A DNA stretch of 64,000 nt from Leptospira wolffii serovar Khorat str. Khorat-H2 (lineage in GTDB: Bacteria > Spirochaetota > Leptospiria > Leptospirales > Leptospiraceae), in NCBI RefSeq assembly GCF_000306115.2, contig NZ_AKWX02000012.1, positions 244,907 through 308,906 on the forward strand, read 5' to 3'. The notes below the pieces were generated by a model. That model did not search any database. It was not told where the DNA came from and saw only the letters and a program-made list of their open reading frames with translations. How positions within the stretch are numbered: the stretch's first letter is position 1; every line of letters begins with the position of its first letter. Shown here one piece after another: positions 37,849-45,248 of the stretch. A program made the position numbers and the translations under genes.

Positions 37849-39177
37849 CTATGGTTCTTTGTCGGTTCTTGCCAAACGATCTCTCGTCTTACGCATTCCT
37901 GCAAAGATCGACTCCATAATCTTCGGCGGGAAGTCCTTAGGGAGTTTATTGCCGACGGATTGGAGAATTGATTCCATAGAATCCGCAATCTCATCTAATA
38001 AAGAGGAAGTCTCTTTTATACTGAAACCCGAATGCTTAGCCTCGGATAGGAAATGTCTTCCGCTAATCCGATTCCATACATAATGCTTGGTTCCGGTGGA
38101 TCCGCGGAGGCTCATCGCCATTTTGAGTTTCTCCGCCGGATGGTTGGAGGTAAGATACGGGAAAGCTGAAAGAACATCGTAGAATGGAGTGAGTTCGTAT
38201 CTTCCCATAGGCCGGAGAAAGATGCTGAAGTTCTTCGCGTGACCGTCAGTGGCTGCCATCAGAAAGAATAGGATTTGCGCCTTCATAAAATCGCTGCGAT
38301 CTCGGGTTGCATTATGTGAATTTGCGAGAAATTCTAGGATGTCCTTAATGTTCGGACCTCCATCATTCTCGTATTTTAAATTCGGCGATCTTCCGAAGAC
38401 CTGACATAAATCTTCCTGAGGCAAACGTGCGATCCAATTCCCATTATCTTTCCATTCTCGATCGAATCTGGTGACGGAAAGAATTCTAATGTTTTCGAAA
38501 TCCAGAATTTCACTATTAGGTACCTCCAGGCCGAATGCCCGCAAGATTCTAAGACATAGATATTCGTTTTCCACACTTTGGGATAAATCGACTGTGTCGA
38601 TTTTGCCGATCTGCAATTTGAAGATATGGGTAGTAGGAGTGGAGCTTTCCGGAAGTCGCCATTCATTTCCTATTTTAAGTAAGGCAATTTTGGACTGTAC
38701 TCCCGCGATTGAAATTCTGAAACCTTCTTGGGGCCTAATTCCCATCGGATAGATTCGAACTTGTGAAATTCGTTCCGCAATTTCTAGGGACGAAAGGGGT
38801 ATGGAGTTTAAGGCTCGATCTTCGGGAGGTTCGGCCGATGTCAATAATTGGAGTGCGCCCACGCAATCCGACCCTATTTGAGTCAATAGATCGAAGACTT
38901 CCGAAGAAGGAGTTTGAAAAATGGCTTGGAGTCTTTGGCGAACCGAAGTGCCTTCGGGTAAGAGGTTATCGAATACGTTTACGACCTTATCTCCCTTATA
39001 TGTACCGGAAGTTAAGGGAAGGGAAAGCGAAATAGGGCGGGAAAGCTCGGAATTTTCCAACCAAGACTTTTCGTAGGAAAATTCCAAAGAGCCCCGGGCG
39101 GTTTTCACTAAAGTCCCCACTCGTATTCCGTTCATGAATACGAAGAGACTCCTAGAATGTGCCGTGGTATTTACCAT
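37849..39177 (-). CDS. hipA: HipA-family serine/threonine kinase toxin
   Basis: Toxin of a type II toxin-antitoxin pair, 442 residues, with the usual two parts: an N-terminal couple_hipA domain (FMNGIRVGTLVKTARGSLEF; SLPLTSGTYKGDKVVNVFDN; LLPEGTSVRQRL) and the kinase fold with ATP-binding loop SIAGVQSKIALL, ESTPTTHIFKL, catalytic loop ATDGHAKNFSIFL (Asp and Asn in place) and PFYDVLSAFPYL. HipA proteins phosphorylate aminoacyl-tRNA synthetases or similar targets and slow translation. All catalytic residues look intact. It overlaps hipB by seven bases. The stop codon is TAG. Confidence 0.9.
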   Translation of the reverse strand: MVNTTAHSRSLFVFMNGIRVGTLVKTARGSLEFSYEKSWLENSELSRPISLSLPLTSGTYKGDKVVNVFDNLLPEGTSVRQRLQAIFQTPSSEVFDLLTQIGSDCVGALQLLTSAEPPEDRALNSIPLSSLEIAERISQVRIYPMGIRPQEGFRISIAGVQSKIALLKIGNEWRLPESSTPTTHIFKLQIGKIDTVDLSQSVENEYLCLRILRAFGLEVPNSEILDFENIRILSVTRFDREWKDNGNWIARLPQEDLCQVFGRSPNLKYENDGGPNIKDILEFLANSHNATRDRSDFMKAQILFFLMAATDGHAKNFSIFLRPMGRYELTPFYDVLSAFPYLTSNHPAEKLKMAMSLRGSTGTKHYVWNRISGRHFLSEAKHSGFSIKETSSLLDEIADSMESILQSVGNKLPKDFPPKIMESIFAGMRKTRDRLARTDKEP

Positions 39178-39422
39178 GGATTATTGCGATCCGTTTTTTC
39201 GCTCGATTTGGAACTGACAATCAGCTCCAAGTCCAAGGCGGAAAGAACCGCAAAAATCGTATCTATGCGAACTTTAGCTTTACCGATTTCCAGGGCGGAA
39301 ATGGTGGATTGGTTCAAACCGACCCTTTCTCCCAATATGGTTTGGCTGATCCGAAGCTGTTTGCGCCGGTCTCGCACGATTTGTCCCAATTGTTTGTTTC
39401 CTGTGATAACCTGGGGTTTCAT
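39171..39422 (-). CDS. hipB: HipB-family antitoxin, XRE-type repressor
   Basis: 83-residue protein with an HTH_3 domain: LGQIVRDRRKQLRISQTILG, then ERVGLNQSTISALEIGKAKV and RIDTIFAVLSALDLEL. It neutralises HipA and, with it, represses the operon. Several TTTAGTGG palindromes upstream (39483-39556) are the likely binding sites. ATG at 39422. Confidence 0.92.
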   Translation of the reverse strand: MKPQVITGNKQLGQIVRDRRKQLRISQTILGERVGLNQSTISALEIGKAKVRIDTIFAVLSALDLELIVSSKSSEKTDRNNPW

Positions 39423-39442
39423 GAGGATTGATTTTAGTAGGT

Positions 39443-39467
39443 AAAGACCCTAGTTTTTAGGGGCTTT
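39443..39467. promoter_or_regulatory. Inverted repeat just upstream of hipB
   Basis: Arms AAAG-A-CCCTA and TAGGG-G-CTTT around GTTTTT-like spacer, 21 bases before the hipB start. It differs from the TTTAGTGG operators and may be a leader hairpin. A degenerate operator half (ATTTTAGTAG) is at 39431-39440. Confidence 0.4.
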
Positions 39468-39482
39468 CATTAATAAAATATA

Positions 39483-39504
39483 TTTAGTGGTTTTGTCCAC
39501 TAAA
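39483..39504. promoter_or_regulatory. HipB operator O1
   Basis: Perfect palindrome TTTAGTGG-N6-CCACTAAA. A further half site TTTTAGTGG follows directly at 39505-39513. HipB-type repressors bind such palindromes in front of hipBA. Confidence 0.78.
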
Positions 39505-39530
39505 TTTTAGTGGGAATTTCTAATAATTCT

Positions 39531-39556
39531 ATTTTAGTGGTTTTTCCCACTAAAAT
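39531..39556. promoter_or_regulatory. HipB operator O2
   Basis: Perfect ten-base arms ATTTTAGTGG and CCACTAAAAT around six bases; its centre is 50 bases from that of O1, about five helix turns, so both could be bound on one face of DNA and looped. Confidence 0.78.
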
Positions 39557-39609
39557 AGAATACCCGGTAATCGGACAATATAGTCGTTTAGCCGGTATAA
39601 GATTTTGGT

Positions 39610-40596
39610 TTATTCGACGACTGAATATTTTTCCTGTATTTTGATTATAAAATCCAAACGATTGCCGTACTTTTTCAGCTTACGATTGATTTCTTCTAGT
39701 TTTGTATACGCTTTCGGGTTGTCCCTTTTTAAATTGAAATTACTCATTCTGGCAATATCCCGGTCCGTCATAGGATAGGTTTCTATATCTCTGACGAATT
39801 GAGTATAAAGAGTCGCTATCGTGTATAGAGGGACTACTTGGTTGAATTGGACCCAATCCTCGTTGTATTTTTCATAATCGTCATTCAGGATCTCGTCCGT
39901 AACTCTTGCGAGTTCCTCGTATTTTACTTCTTTCGCCTTGTTGGAATGAGTCATATCGTTTAGGGAAAAGATCAGATTCATATCGAATTTATAAAATCCG
40001 TAAGAAAACATGCCTAAATTATCTTTTGAAAAACTATTCGATAGAAATTTCTCGAATTCGCTCAATTGAAAATCCCGATTTCCTTCCATATAGTCTCTTA
40101 TAAACACCGCTTCCACGTGAAAGGCATCTAGTTCATAAAGATATTTCTCTATCGGATTCTTTCTGGTCTGTACGAATCCTTTTTTGTTCGAGAAGAACGA
40201 ATCGGAATGCTGGAATTCATGGATTAGAATGGAGAAAACGATAGAGGGTCTTTTTTCAAATAAATCTATGAGGTAAGGGCTTACGGAAATTCTAGGATTG
40301 TCTCCCAGATTATCGAATGCGAATTCGGCGCCTCCGTAGATACTCTTAGGCAACGAAGGATCCACCTGAATTCTTAATGAATCCGAATTGATTCTAGTCG
40401 CTCCGTTGTATAACAGCTTCTGGATTAGGTTATTATCGACCTTGGAATGATTCACGAGGCCGATGAGTCGATTCAGGATCGTCTCCAATCTGGGGCCGTA
40501 ATTATCGGAGGGAGGAGAGTTTACATCGTTCGTTTTGGAGATCGACGAGCAGCATACCAAAGAATACGCCAAGATTAAATAAAACGTGTTTTTCAT
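39610..40596 (-). CDS. Putative zinc-peptidase lipoprotein (HEXXH)
   Basis: 328 residues; signal peptide with lipobox YSLVCC (Cys15/16) and a Ser-rich start of the mature protein. The centre has FSILIHEFQHSDSFF, a zinc-binding H-E-x-x-H, and a downstream Glu in LDAFHVEAVF that could be the third ligand, as in gluzincin metallopeptidases. The rest is mostly helical, Asn/Lys/Tyr-rich and matches no family I know. It is AT-richer than most of the window and divergent from the radical SAM gene across a 269-base promoter region with an inverted repeat. The peptidase role is inference from the motif and its exported context. Confidence 0.7.
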   Translation of the reverse strand: MKNTFYLILAYSLVCCSSISKTNDVNSPPSDNYGPRLETILNRLIGLVNHSKVDNNLIQKLLYNGATRINSDSLRIQVDPSLPKSIYGGAEFAFDNLGDNPRISVSPYLIDLFEKRPSIVFSILIHEFQHSDSFFSNKKGFVQTRKNPIEKYLYELDAFHVEAVFIRDYMEGNRDFQLSEFEKFLSNSFSKDNLGMFSYGFYKFDMNLIFSLNDMTHSNKAKEVKYEELARVTDEILNDDYEKYNEDWVQFNQVVPLYTIATLYTQFVRDIETYPMTDRDIARMSNFNLKRDNPKAYTKLEEINRKLKKYGNRLDFIIKIQEKYSVVE

Positions 40597-40613
40597 TTCC
40601 GTTTCTCCGCTTT

Positions 40614-40655
40614 GTCAATTCTTATCGATGCCGAACGCAATGCCGGAATTGACAG
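40614..40655. promoter_or_regulatory. Spaced inverted repeat in the divergent promoter
   Basis: Nine-base arms TGTCAATTC (40614-40622) and GAATTGACA (40647-40655), perfectly complementary, 24 bases apart. The right arm covers the -35 box of the promoter at 40650; the left arm is 18 bases before the peptidase gene start. Confidence 0.5.
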
Positions 40656-40678
40656 TTGGGCGTAATCATTGCATAGTC
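40650..40678 (+). promoter_or_regulatory. Sigma-70-type promoter for the radical SAM gene
   Basis: Consensus TTGACA (40650-40655), 17-base spacer, CATAGT (40673-40678, 4 of 6). It would give a leader of about 180 bases before the ATG at 40866. Confidence 0.5.
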
Positions 40679-40703
40679 TACAACCAATTCTCCACTTTCG
40701 GAT

Positions 40704-40748
40704 CCCGGAAAAATGAGATCGGATCGGGTAGGAGACCGTTTTTCCGGG
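40704..40748 (+). promoter_or_regulatory. Inverted repeat in the radical SAM leader
   Basis: Perfect ten-base arms CCCGGAAAAA and TTTTTCCGGG enclosing 25 bases. It falls in the predicted leader RNA and could form a stem-loop; there is no T run behind it, so it is not a simple terminator. Confidence 0.5.
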
Positions 40749-40865
40749 ACAGCCCTTTGCCTAAAATAATGAATAGGCGAACGAAAAAGTCCTGTCCGGA
40801 AGGAAAAAATATCCTAAAATACTATATTTTTTGATCGGAATATTCAAATCTGTTGAATTGCTAAT

Positions 40866-41888
40866 ATGGATCTTCCTTGGCTAACGATAGAACTCACCAC
40901 TAAATGCGATTTGCGTTGCAATAATTGCTTCGCGTTAGCCGCACTCGAAGCCAAGAGTAGAATTTCCTGGGAGAGATCCCTTGAAATCGCACAAGAAGGA
41001 TATCGTGCGGGTTTTCGTAGATTGCATTTAACGGGGGGCGAGCCTACTCTATGGAAGGAATTCTTCCCTCTTATCGAATACGCGTTCGAGATCGGTTACG
41101 AGAGTCTATTCTTCAATACTCATGGAGGGCACTTAACGGAGGATTTTTGCAAAAAGGTCGCATCTTACGGGGATAGGATCAGTTTAACGATTAGTCTGAA
41201 TGGCAACCGGGAATTGCACGAATCAGTGAGAGGGCCGGGTTCTTATGATAAGGCCATCTTCGGAATCAAGAACGCTCTCTTGTTCGGTTTAAGCGTGGAG
41301 TTATTCGTCGTTGTAGGAAAGCGTCTTTTAAAGGACCTGCCTAGTTTTACGGATAAGACTTTTAAGGACTTTCCCGGAATCAAGCGCATGACCTGGATCC
41401 AACTCCATCGAGTGGAAGAGGATGCTTATGATGTGGAAAAGGATCTTTTGACTCCTTCCGAATTCGTGGAAATGGTGCGCATGGGGGCCTTGCTCAGTCT
41501 TTACGGTTACCCGATATACATTTTGGACAATTCTCTTTCCAATGTGGTGGCGAAAGAGATCGGTCTTCCTCATCTTCCTCTCTCTCCCAATATCGAAACT
41601 GCAGGAAGATTTGTGGTTTTGGTGGACGGTAAGATCACAAATTCCCATTCCTCTAGAGAAGAATTTGGAATCTTTGTTCCGGGAATATTTCAGAATATTC
41701 TGGAATCCTCATTCTATAAAGAAAGGACAGGAGAGGACGTTAGCGTATGCCCTTCTTGTGAATATGTTTCCCTTTGCAAAGAGTCCTATAATCCTAGGCC
41801 GTCTTTGGCTTATATGGACTTTTCTGCCGATCTATTCTGCAAAAGAGTGCTTTCGTTTCTGTCGGAACGAGAATTCGCGAAACAATAG
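40866..41888 (+). CDS. Radical SAM protein with C-terminal cysteine (SPASM-like) region
   Basis: 340 residues, MoaA/PqqE/SkfB type. The [4Fe-4S]-SAM motif is TTKCDLRCNNCFA (C-x3-C-x2-C, residues 14-21), followed by the SAM-binding LHLTGGEPTLW, the LFFNTHGG strand and SLTISLNGNRELHESVRGPG. The C-terminus has VCPSCEYVSLCKES plus a later Cys (DLFCKRV), a short auxiliary-cluster region like a reduced SPASM domain. Relatives modify peptides or small molecules. Substrate not known. Next on the same strand: an AT-rich gap with a 29-residue ORF, then an isoprenoid-synthase-like gene. The divergent neighbour is a putative peptidase lipoprotein. Confidence 0.85.
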   Translation: MDLPWLTIELTTKCDLRCNNCFALAALEAKSRISWERSLEIAQEGYRAGFRRLHLTGGEPTLWKEFFPLIEYAFEIGYESLFFNTHGGHLTEDFCKKVASYGDRISLTISLNGNRELHESVRGPGSYDKAIFGIKNALLFGLSVELFVVVGKRLLKDLPSFTDKTFKDFPGIKRMTWIQLHRVEEDAYDVEKDLLTPSEFVEMVRMGALLSLYGYPIYILDNSLSNVVAKEIGLPHLPLSPNIETAGRFVVLVDGKITNSHSSREEFGIFVPGIFQNILESSFYKERTGEDVSVCPSCEYVSLCKESYNPRPSLAYMDFSADLFCKRVLSFLSEREFAKQ

Positions 41889-41979
41889 GTGATAAAATAT
41901 GATTTTTGTTTCTACGTTGCATGGGGTTTAGGGGTTTTATTCTCCTTTTCGGAAGGGATGAGACATAATATTCTGGAAT

Positions 41980-42069
41980 ATGCGTTCCGAATGTGTTCAA
42001 GAAAAAGGCAAAACTTACGTTAGGCGATTTTTATATCCCAAATGGGGATGGATTAATTTTTTATCATAG
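41980..42069 (+). CDS. Tiny ORF, 29 residues, between radical SAM and isoprenoid-synthase-like genes (speculative)
   Basis: ATG CGT TCC ... TAG encodes MRSECVQEKGKTYVRRFLYP then KWGWINFLS. It is short, basic and aromatic at the C-terminus (Tyr, two Trp, Phe). The ribosome site is weak (TGGA right before the ATG). The only reason to list it is its place behind a radical SAM gene, where precursor peptides are often missed. Chance is a serious alternative in this AT-rich 268-base gap (41889-42156). Confidence 0.2.
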   Translation: MRSECVQEKGKTYVRRFLYPKWGWINFLS

Positions 42070-42156
42070 AAGAATAAAAAAATTCATGTTTGCACAAAAA
42101 ATCCTTTCTCTGTGTTTAAAATTGTAAAAAAGATGATTTTTAATTAGAGATTGTGC

Positions 42157-43071
42157 ATGCGGAATTTGGATTTCGGCATTATTGAGACATCCGGGGAAGA
42201 AAAGGATTTTTGCAAACTTCTGAATCGTTCTACGATCAGCCTTTGCTATGGATTGCCTGCCTCTTTGCGTACGGAAGCCGTATTGTTCCTATACAAATAT
42301 TCGGAGAGTCGTCTTTCCGAAGGATTCGATTTTCTCAGGCGTTATTATTCTCCTTGTTATTCCATATTATATTGGATCAACGAGACGGCCCAATCCCTTC
42401 CTTGGGACAATCCTTGGTTGGCGCTCTTGGTGGAGTCTCATGCTTCCGCATTGCTCCTACATTCCTTGGACGATCATCTCTCCGACGGTTCTCTGCAAAC
42501 CACTCATACCCTGTTACAGCTCAGGACGGAAGCTTGGTCACGTTATGCGCAGTCGAGCAAGTTATTTGCAAAAGAAGTGCATGACGGGGTTTTGATCGCG
42601 GAAGAATTCGTGGACCGGTATTTTAGGACCATCAACGATCGCTCCGTTTTGGAAAATTTGGACGAGCATCTGAATCGATTCCGATCGCAGATGGCTACTT
42701 GGTCTTTACAGCCGTATTTGCTTTCCCGCTCTTTTCTTTCCAAGGACCAAGCCGAGTCCGTTCTTAAGATGTACGAATCTTTCGGAATCTCCTGGAGGCT
42801 CTTGGACGATTACCAGGATTTAGGAGAGGATTTGGAGAATTCGGAAAAATCATCTATGATCTATTTTCTTCCCGAGGAAAAGAGAGAAGAGTGGGGGCCG
42901 GAAAAAAAGGCGGAGACATTGGAATATTTCCGGGAAAATCATTTGAACAAGCACGTTTCCGGTTTGGTGAATTCTTACCTGGAATCCGCTGCGAAGATCG
43001 CGCAAGATTTACATCTTATAAATTACGCAAATTCCATTCGTTCTCTAAGAATCGAAGAGACGGAAGATTGA
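42157..43071 (+). CDS. Class I isoprenoid-synthase-like protein
   Basis: 304 residues from the ATG at 42157, all helical. Two Asp-rich motifs are at the right distance for trans-prenyltransferases or terpene synthases: LLLHSLDDHLSDG (D-D-x-x-x-D) and SWRLLDDYQDLGEDL (D-D-x-x-D), followed by ENSEKSSMIYFLP where prenyl synthases carry G-K-x-x-x-D. The N-terminal GGKRxRP motif of ordinary polyprenyl diphosphate synthases is not seen, so it is a divergent member; substrate and product length cannot be said. Phosphate/magnesium chemistry is plausible because both Asp motifs are intact. It probably shares a message with the radical SAM gene. Confidence 0.72.
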   Translation: MRNLDFGIIETSGEEKDFCKLLNRSTISLCYGLPASLRTEAVLFLYKYSESRLSEGFDFLRRYYSPCYSILYWINETAQSLPWDNPWLALLVESHASALLLHSLDDHLSDGSLQTTHTLLQLRTEAWSRYAQSSKLFAKEVHDGVLIAEEFVDRYFRTINDRSVLENLDEHLNRFRSQMATWSLQPYLLSRSFLSKDQAESVLKMYESFGISWRLLDDYQDLGEDLENSEKSSMIYFLPEEKREEWGPEKKAETLEYFRENHLNKHVSGLVNSYLESAAKIAQDLHLINYANSIRSLRIEETED

Positions 43072-43095
43072 ATCCTTCCGACGCATTTCTTTTTC

Positions 43096-45186
43096 TTAGC
43101 CTAAGAATTCCGCAACGAGCAGCGCCATATCGTCCTGGTGGAGGGAGGTGTTATTCTCTCCTTGGAAGGATTGTACTCCTCCTAAAACGGAATCACAAAG
43201 TTCTTCCGGGGGAGTCTGAGAATAACGTTTGAGTAAATCCGCCAATCGTTCTTCTCCGAAAAATTCTCCGTTCGAATTTCTGGAATCGGGAATCCCGTCC
43301 GTATAGAGAACCACCTTGTCTCCCGGAAAAAGTTCCACCGCTTCGGTCTGGTAGGTCGTCGGAATCGATTCATAGATGGCGACTCCTTTGGGCCTATAAA
43401 ATTCCACTCTTCCTTCTTTTCTGAGAACGAGACATTCAGGATGCCCCGCATTTGCGATCAACGCCTGCCCGGTATTCAGGTCTAAGGTGACGAGCGTGGC
43501 GGTGATGAAATGTCCATCCAATTTCCCTTCGAATTGGTTGCGTATATGCAAGAGCAACGAGGCGGGGTCTTGGAGCCGAGTGGACCATTCTCCTAATGTC
43601 ATCTTTAACATAGAGGCGAGAAGCGCTGCAGATACTCCGTGTCCGGTCACGTCTCCGATGAACATTCCCAGACAATTGGTCTTGGAATCGTAGAGAATGT
43701 CCAATAAGTCCCCTCCGATTTCCATCATGGGTCTGTATCTGTAGGAGATTTTTGCGCTGGGTATATAAGGAAGTTCTCTGGGGAGAAGCGCGGTTTGGAT
43801 TTTGCCTGCGATGGATAAGTCTTTGGCGAGAATTCTTCCCTTTTGGACCAGCTCCGCCTTCTGTAATTCTATGATTCTTGTCCTCTCTTCCACTTTTGTC
43901 TCGAGGGATTCGTTCAACGATTTTAATTTGCCTTCGGATTTTTCCAGAGCGCGGAATACTTCCGCATAACGTTTTGCCAGGGCCAAGCTGAAGAGTAGCG
44001 TCAATCCCAGGAAGCTTTCGTTTACCCAAGGCTGGGCCTGGCCGAATCCGGCAAAACTCAATACCGTGTAGAAAGAAGAAACCGCTACTAAGATCAGGCC
44101 GGTTACCACCCAAGGAAAGGAAAGTATACTATTTCTGCTGTATCTATAGAATATATACAGAGTGTTTAAATAAAAGAATCCTAATACGACTAGGAATATA
44201 TGAAACGCGATCTTTCCGAAGAGATGATGTCCTCCTGTTAGGCCGAATTCCAGGGAGGGCCAGATCGTAAGAAGAAGGAAAAGGAATTGCAATGTCCTTC
44301 CCATTCTTCCCCGAGGAGCCTGAAAGATCCCTATCGTAAATTCGTAAAATAATACCGGTAGGAATGCACCCAAGGAATATCCGAAAATCACCCAGGTCCA
44401 GGGAGAATCCAGGACGTATTGGCTCCAGCCTTCGTAGGAAGGATACCATATCGCCAAAGAAAGATTCAATAAGGAGAAGGAGAGATTGAACTTATCCTGA
44501 GGTCTTCTGATATAGATGAATGCGAAGAATATGAAGGAAAACAATTCCAGGGAGCTGAAGAAAAGCACCCTCAGGGCCTTTCCCAGGAATACTTTCTGTA
44601 TTTCCTCGAAGGTTCCGAAAACGGGATTCTCCGGAAAGTGTCTGGGTCCGTTGAAAGGTCTCACAAAAAGGTTCAATTCTATTCTTTTCTCTACGCTATC
44701 CACTGCGACGATACGCGGTTTGGAGGAGACCGCCAGACTCTCTATTTCTTCCAATTCCTCGAAGATTCCTTTCTCGGATCGGGGGTCGGACGCATGAAGA
44801 GAACATCCGGAAGGACAAAAAGGAAGATAGACGGATAGTAAACCCTCTTTCGGTTCGGATCTATGAATGCGAGTGGAGAATACGAAGACGGAGTTCCCCG
44901 CTTCCAGATCTCCTTCTATGATCTGCATGGGAGAGTGAGGGATCTCTTTTAGGCTTTTGTAATGATCCTTCGCGATTTGTGTGGCACGATTCAGTCCTGT
45001 CAGATCGTGGTTCGCGATCGAGGGGAGTATATCGTAATGCCATTCTTTTAGAACGAGAGGATTTCCGGACCATTCCGTACTCGGGATAGGACCCGCAAAA
45101 ACGGAGGAGACTAGAAAGAAGGTGCCGATTCCGAATAGAGTTCTATTGGAAGGGCGGAGATTTTTTTGGCTTGGATTCGTTTTCAT
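43096..45186 (-). CDS. Seven-helix receptor with SpoIIE-type serine phosphatase domain
   Basis: 696 residues, paralog of the protein at 34169. Signal peptide (FGIGTFFLVSSVFAGP), exported 7TMR-DISM-like sensing domain with a CPSGC cysteine pair (about 35-200), seven membrane helices (about 205-410), coiled coil (NESLETKVEERTRIIELQKA) and SpoIIE phosphatase domain with acids in IGGDLLDILYD, FIGDVTGHGVSAALLA and HQDDMALLV. Likely converts an external signal into dephosphorylation of an anti-anti-sigma factor. ATG at 45186. The cytoplasmic coil and phosphatase are closer to the paralog than the exported part, so the two probably sense different things. Confidence 0.9.
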   Translation of the reverse strand: MKTNPSQKNLRPSNRTLFGIGTFFLVSSVFAGPIPSTEWSGNPLVLKEWHYDILPSIANHDLTGLNRATQIAKDHYKSLKEIPHSPMQIIEGDLEAGNSVFVFSTRIHRSEPKEGLLSVYLPFCPSGCSLHASDPRSEKGIFEELEEIESLAVSSKPRIVAVDSVEKRIELNLFVRPFNGPRHFPENPVFGTFEEIQKVFLGKALRVLFFSSLELFSFIFFAFIYIRRPQDKFNLSFSLLNLSLAIWYPSYEGWSQYVLDSPWTWVIFGYSLGAFLPVLFYEFTIGIFQAPRGRMGRTLQFLFLLLTIWPSLEFGLTGGHHLFGKIAFHIFLVVLGFFYLNTLYIFYRYSRNSILSFPWVVTGLILVAVSSFYTVLSFAGFGQAQPWVNESFLGLTLLFSLALAKRYAEVFRALEKSEGKLKSLNESLETKVEERTRIIELQKAELVQKGRILAKDLSIAGKIQTALLPRELPYIPSAKISYRYRPMMEIGGDLLDILYDSKTNCLGMFIGDVTGHGVSAALLASMLKMTLGEWSTRLQDPASLLLHIRNQFEGKLDGHFITATLVTLDLNTGQALIANAGHPECLVLRKEGRVEFYRPKGVAIYESIPTTYQTEAVELFPGDKVVLYTDGIPDSRNSNGEFFGEERLADLLKRYSQTPPEELCDSVLGGVQSFQGENNTSLHQDDMALLVAEFLG

Positions 45187-45248
45187 TTCGCATTGCCTTA
45201 AAGCTTATCCGCATTTTTTTTCGGACAGGGCTCACGCTGCAAAGCTTT

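Noticed and set aside
40586..40834. Open frame of 82 codons on the plus strand upstream of the radical SAM gene
   Set aside because: It covers a promoter and two inverted repeats, has no ribosome site and no domain.
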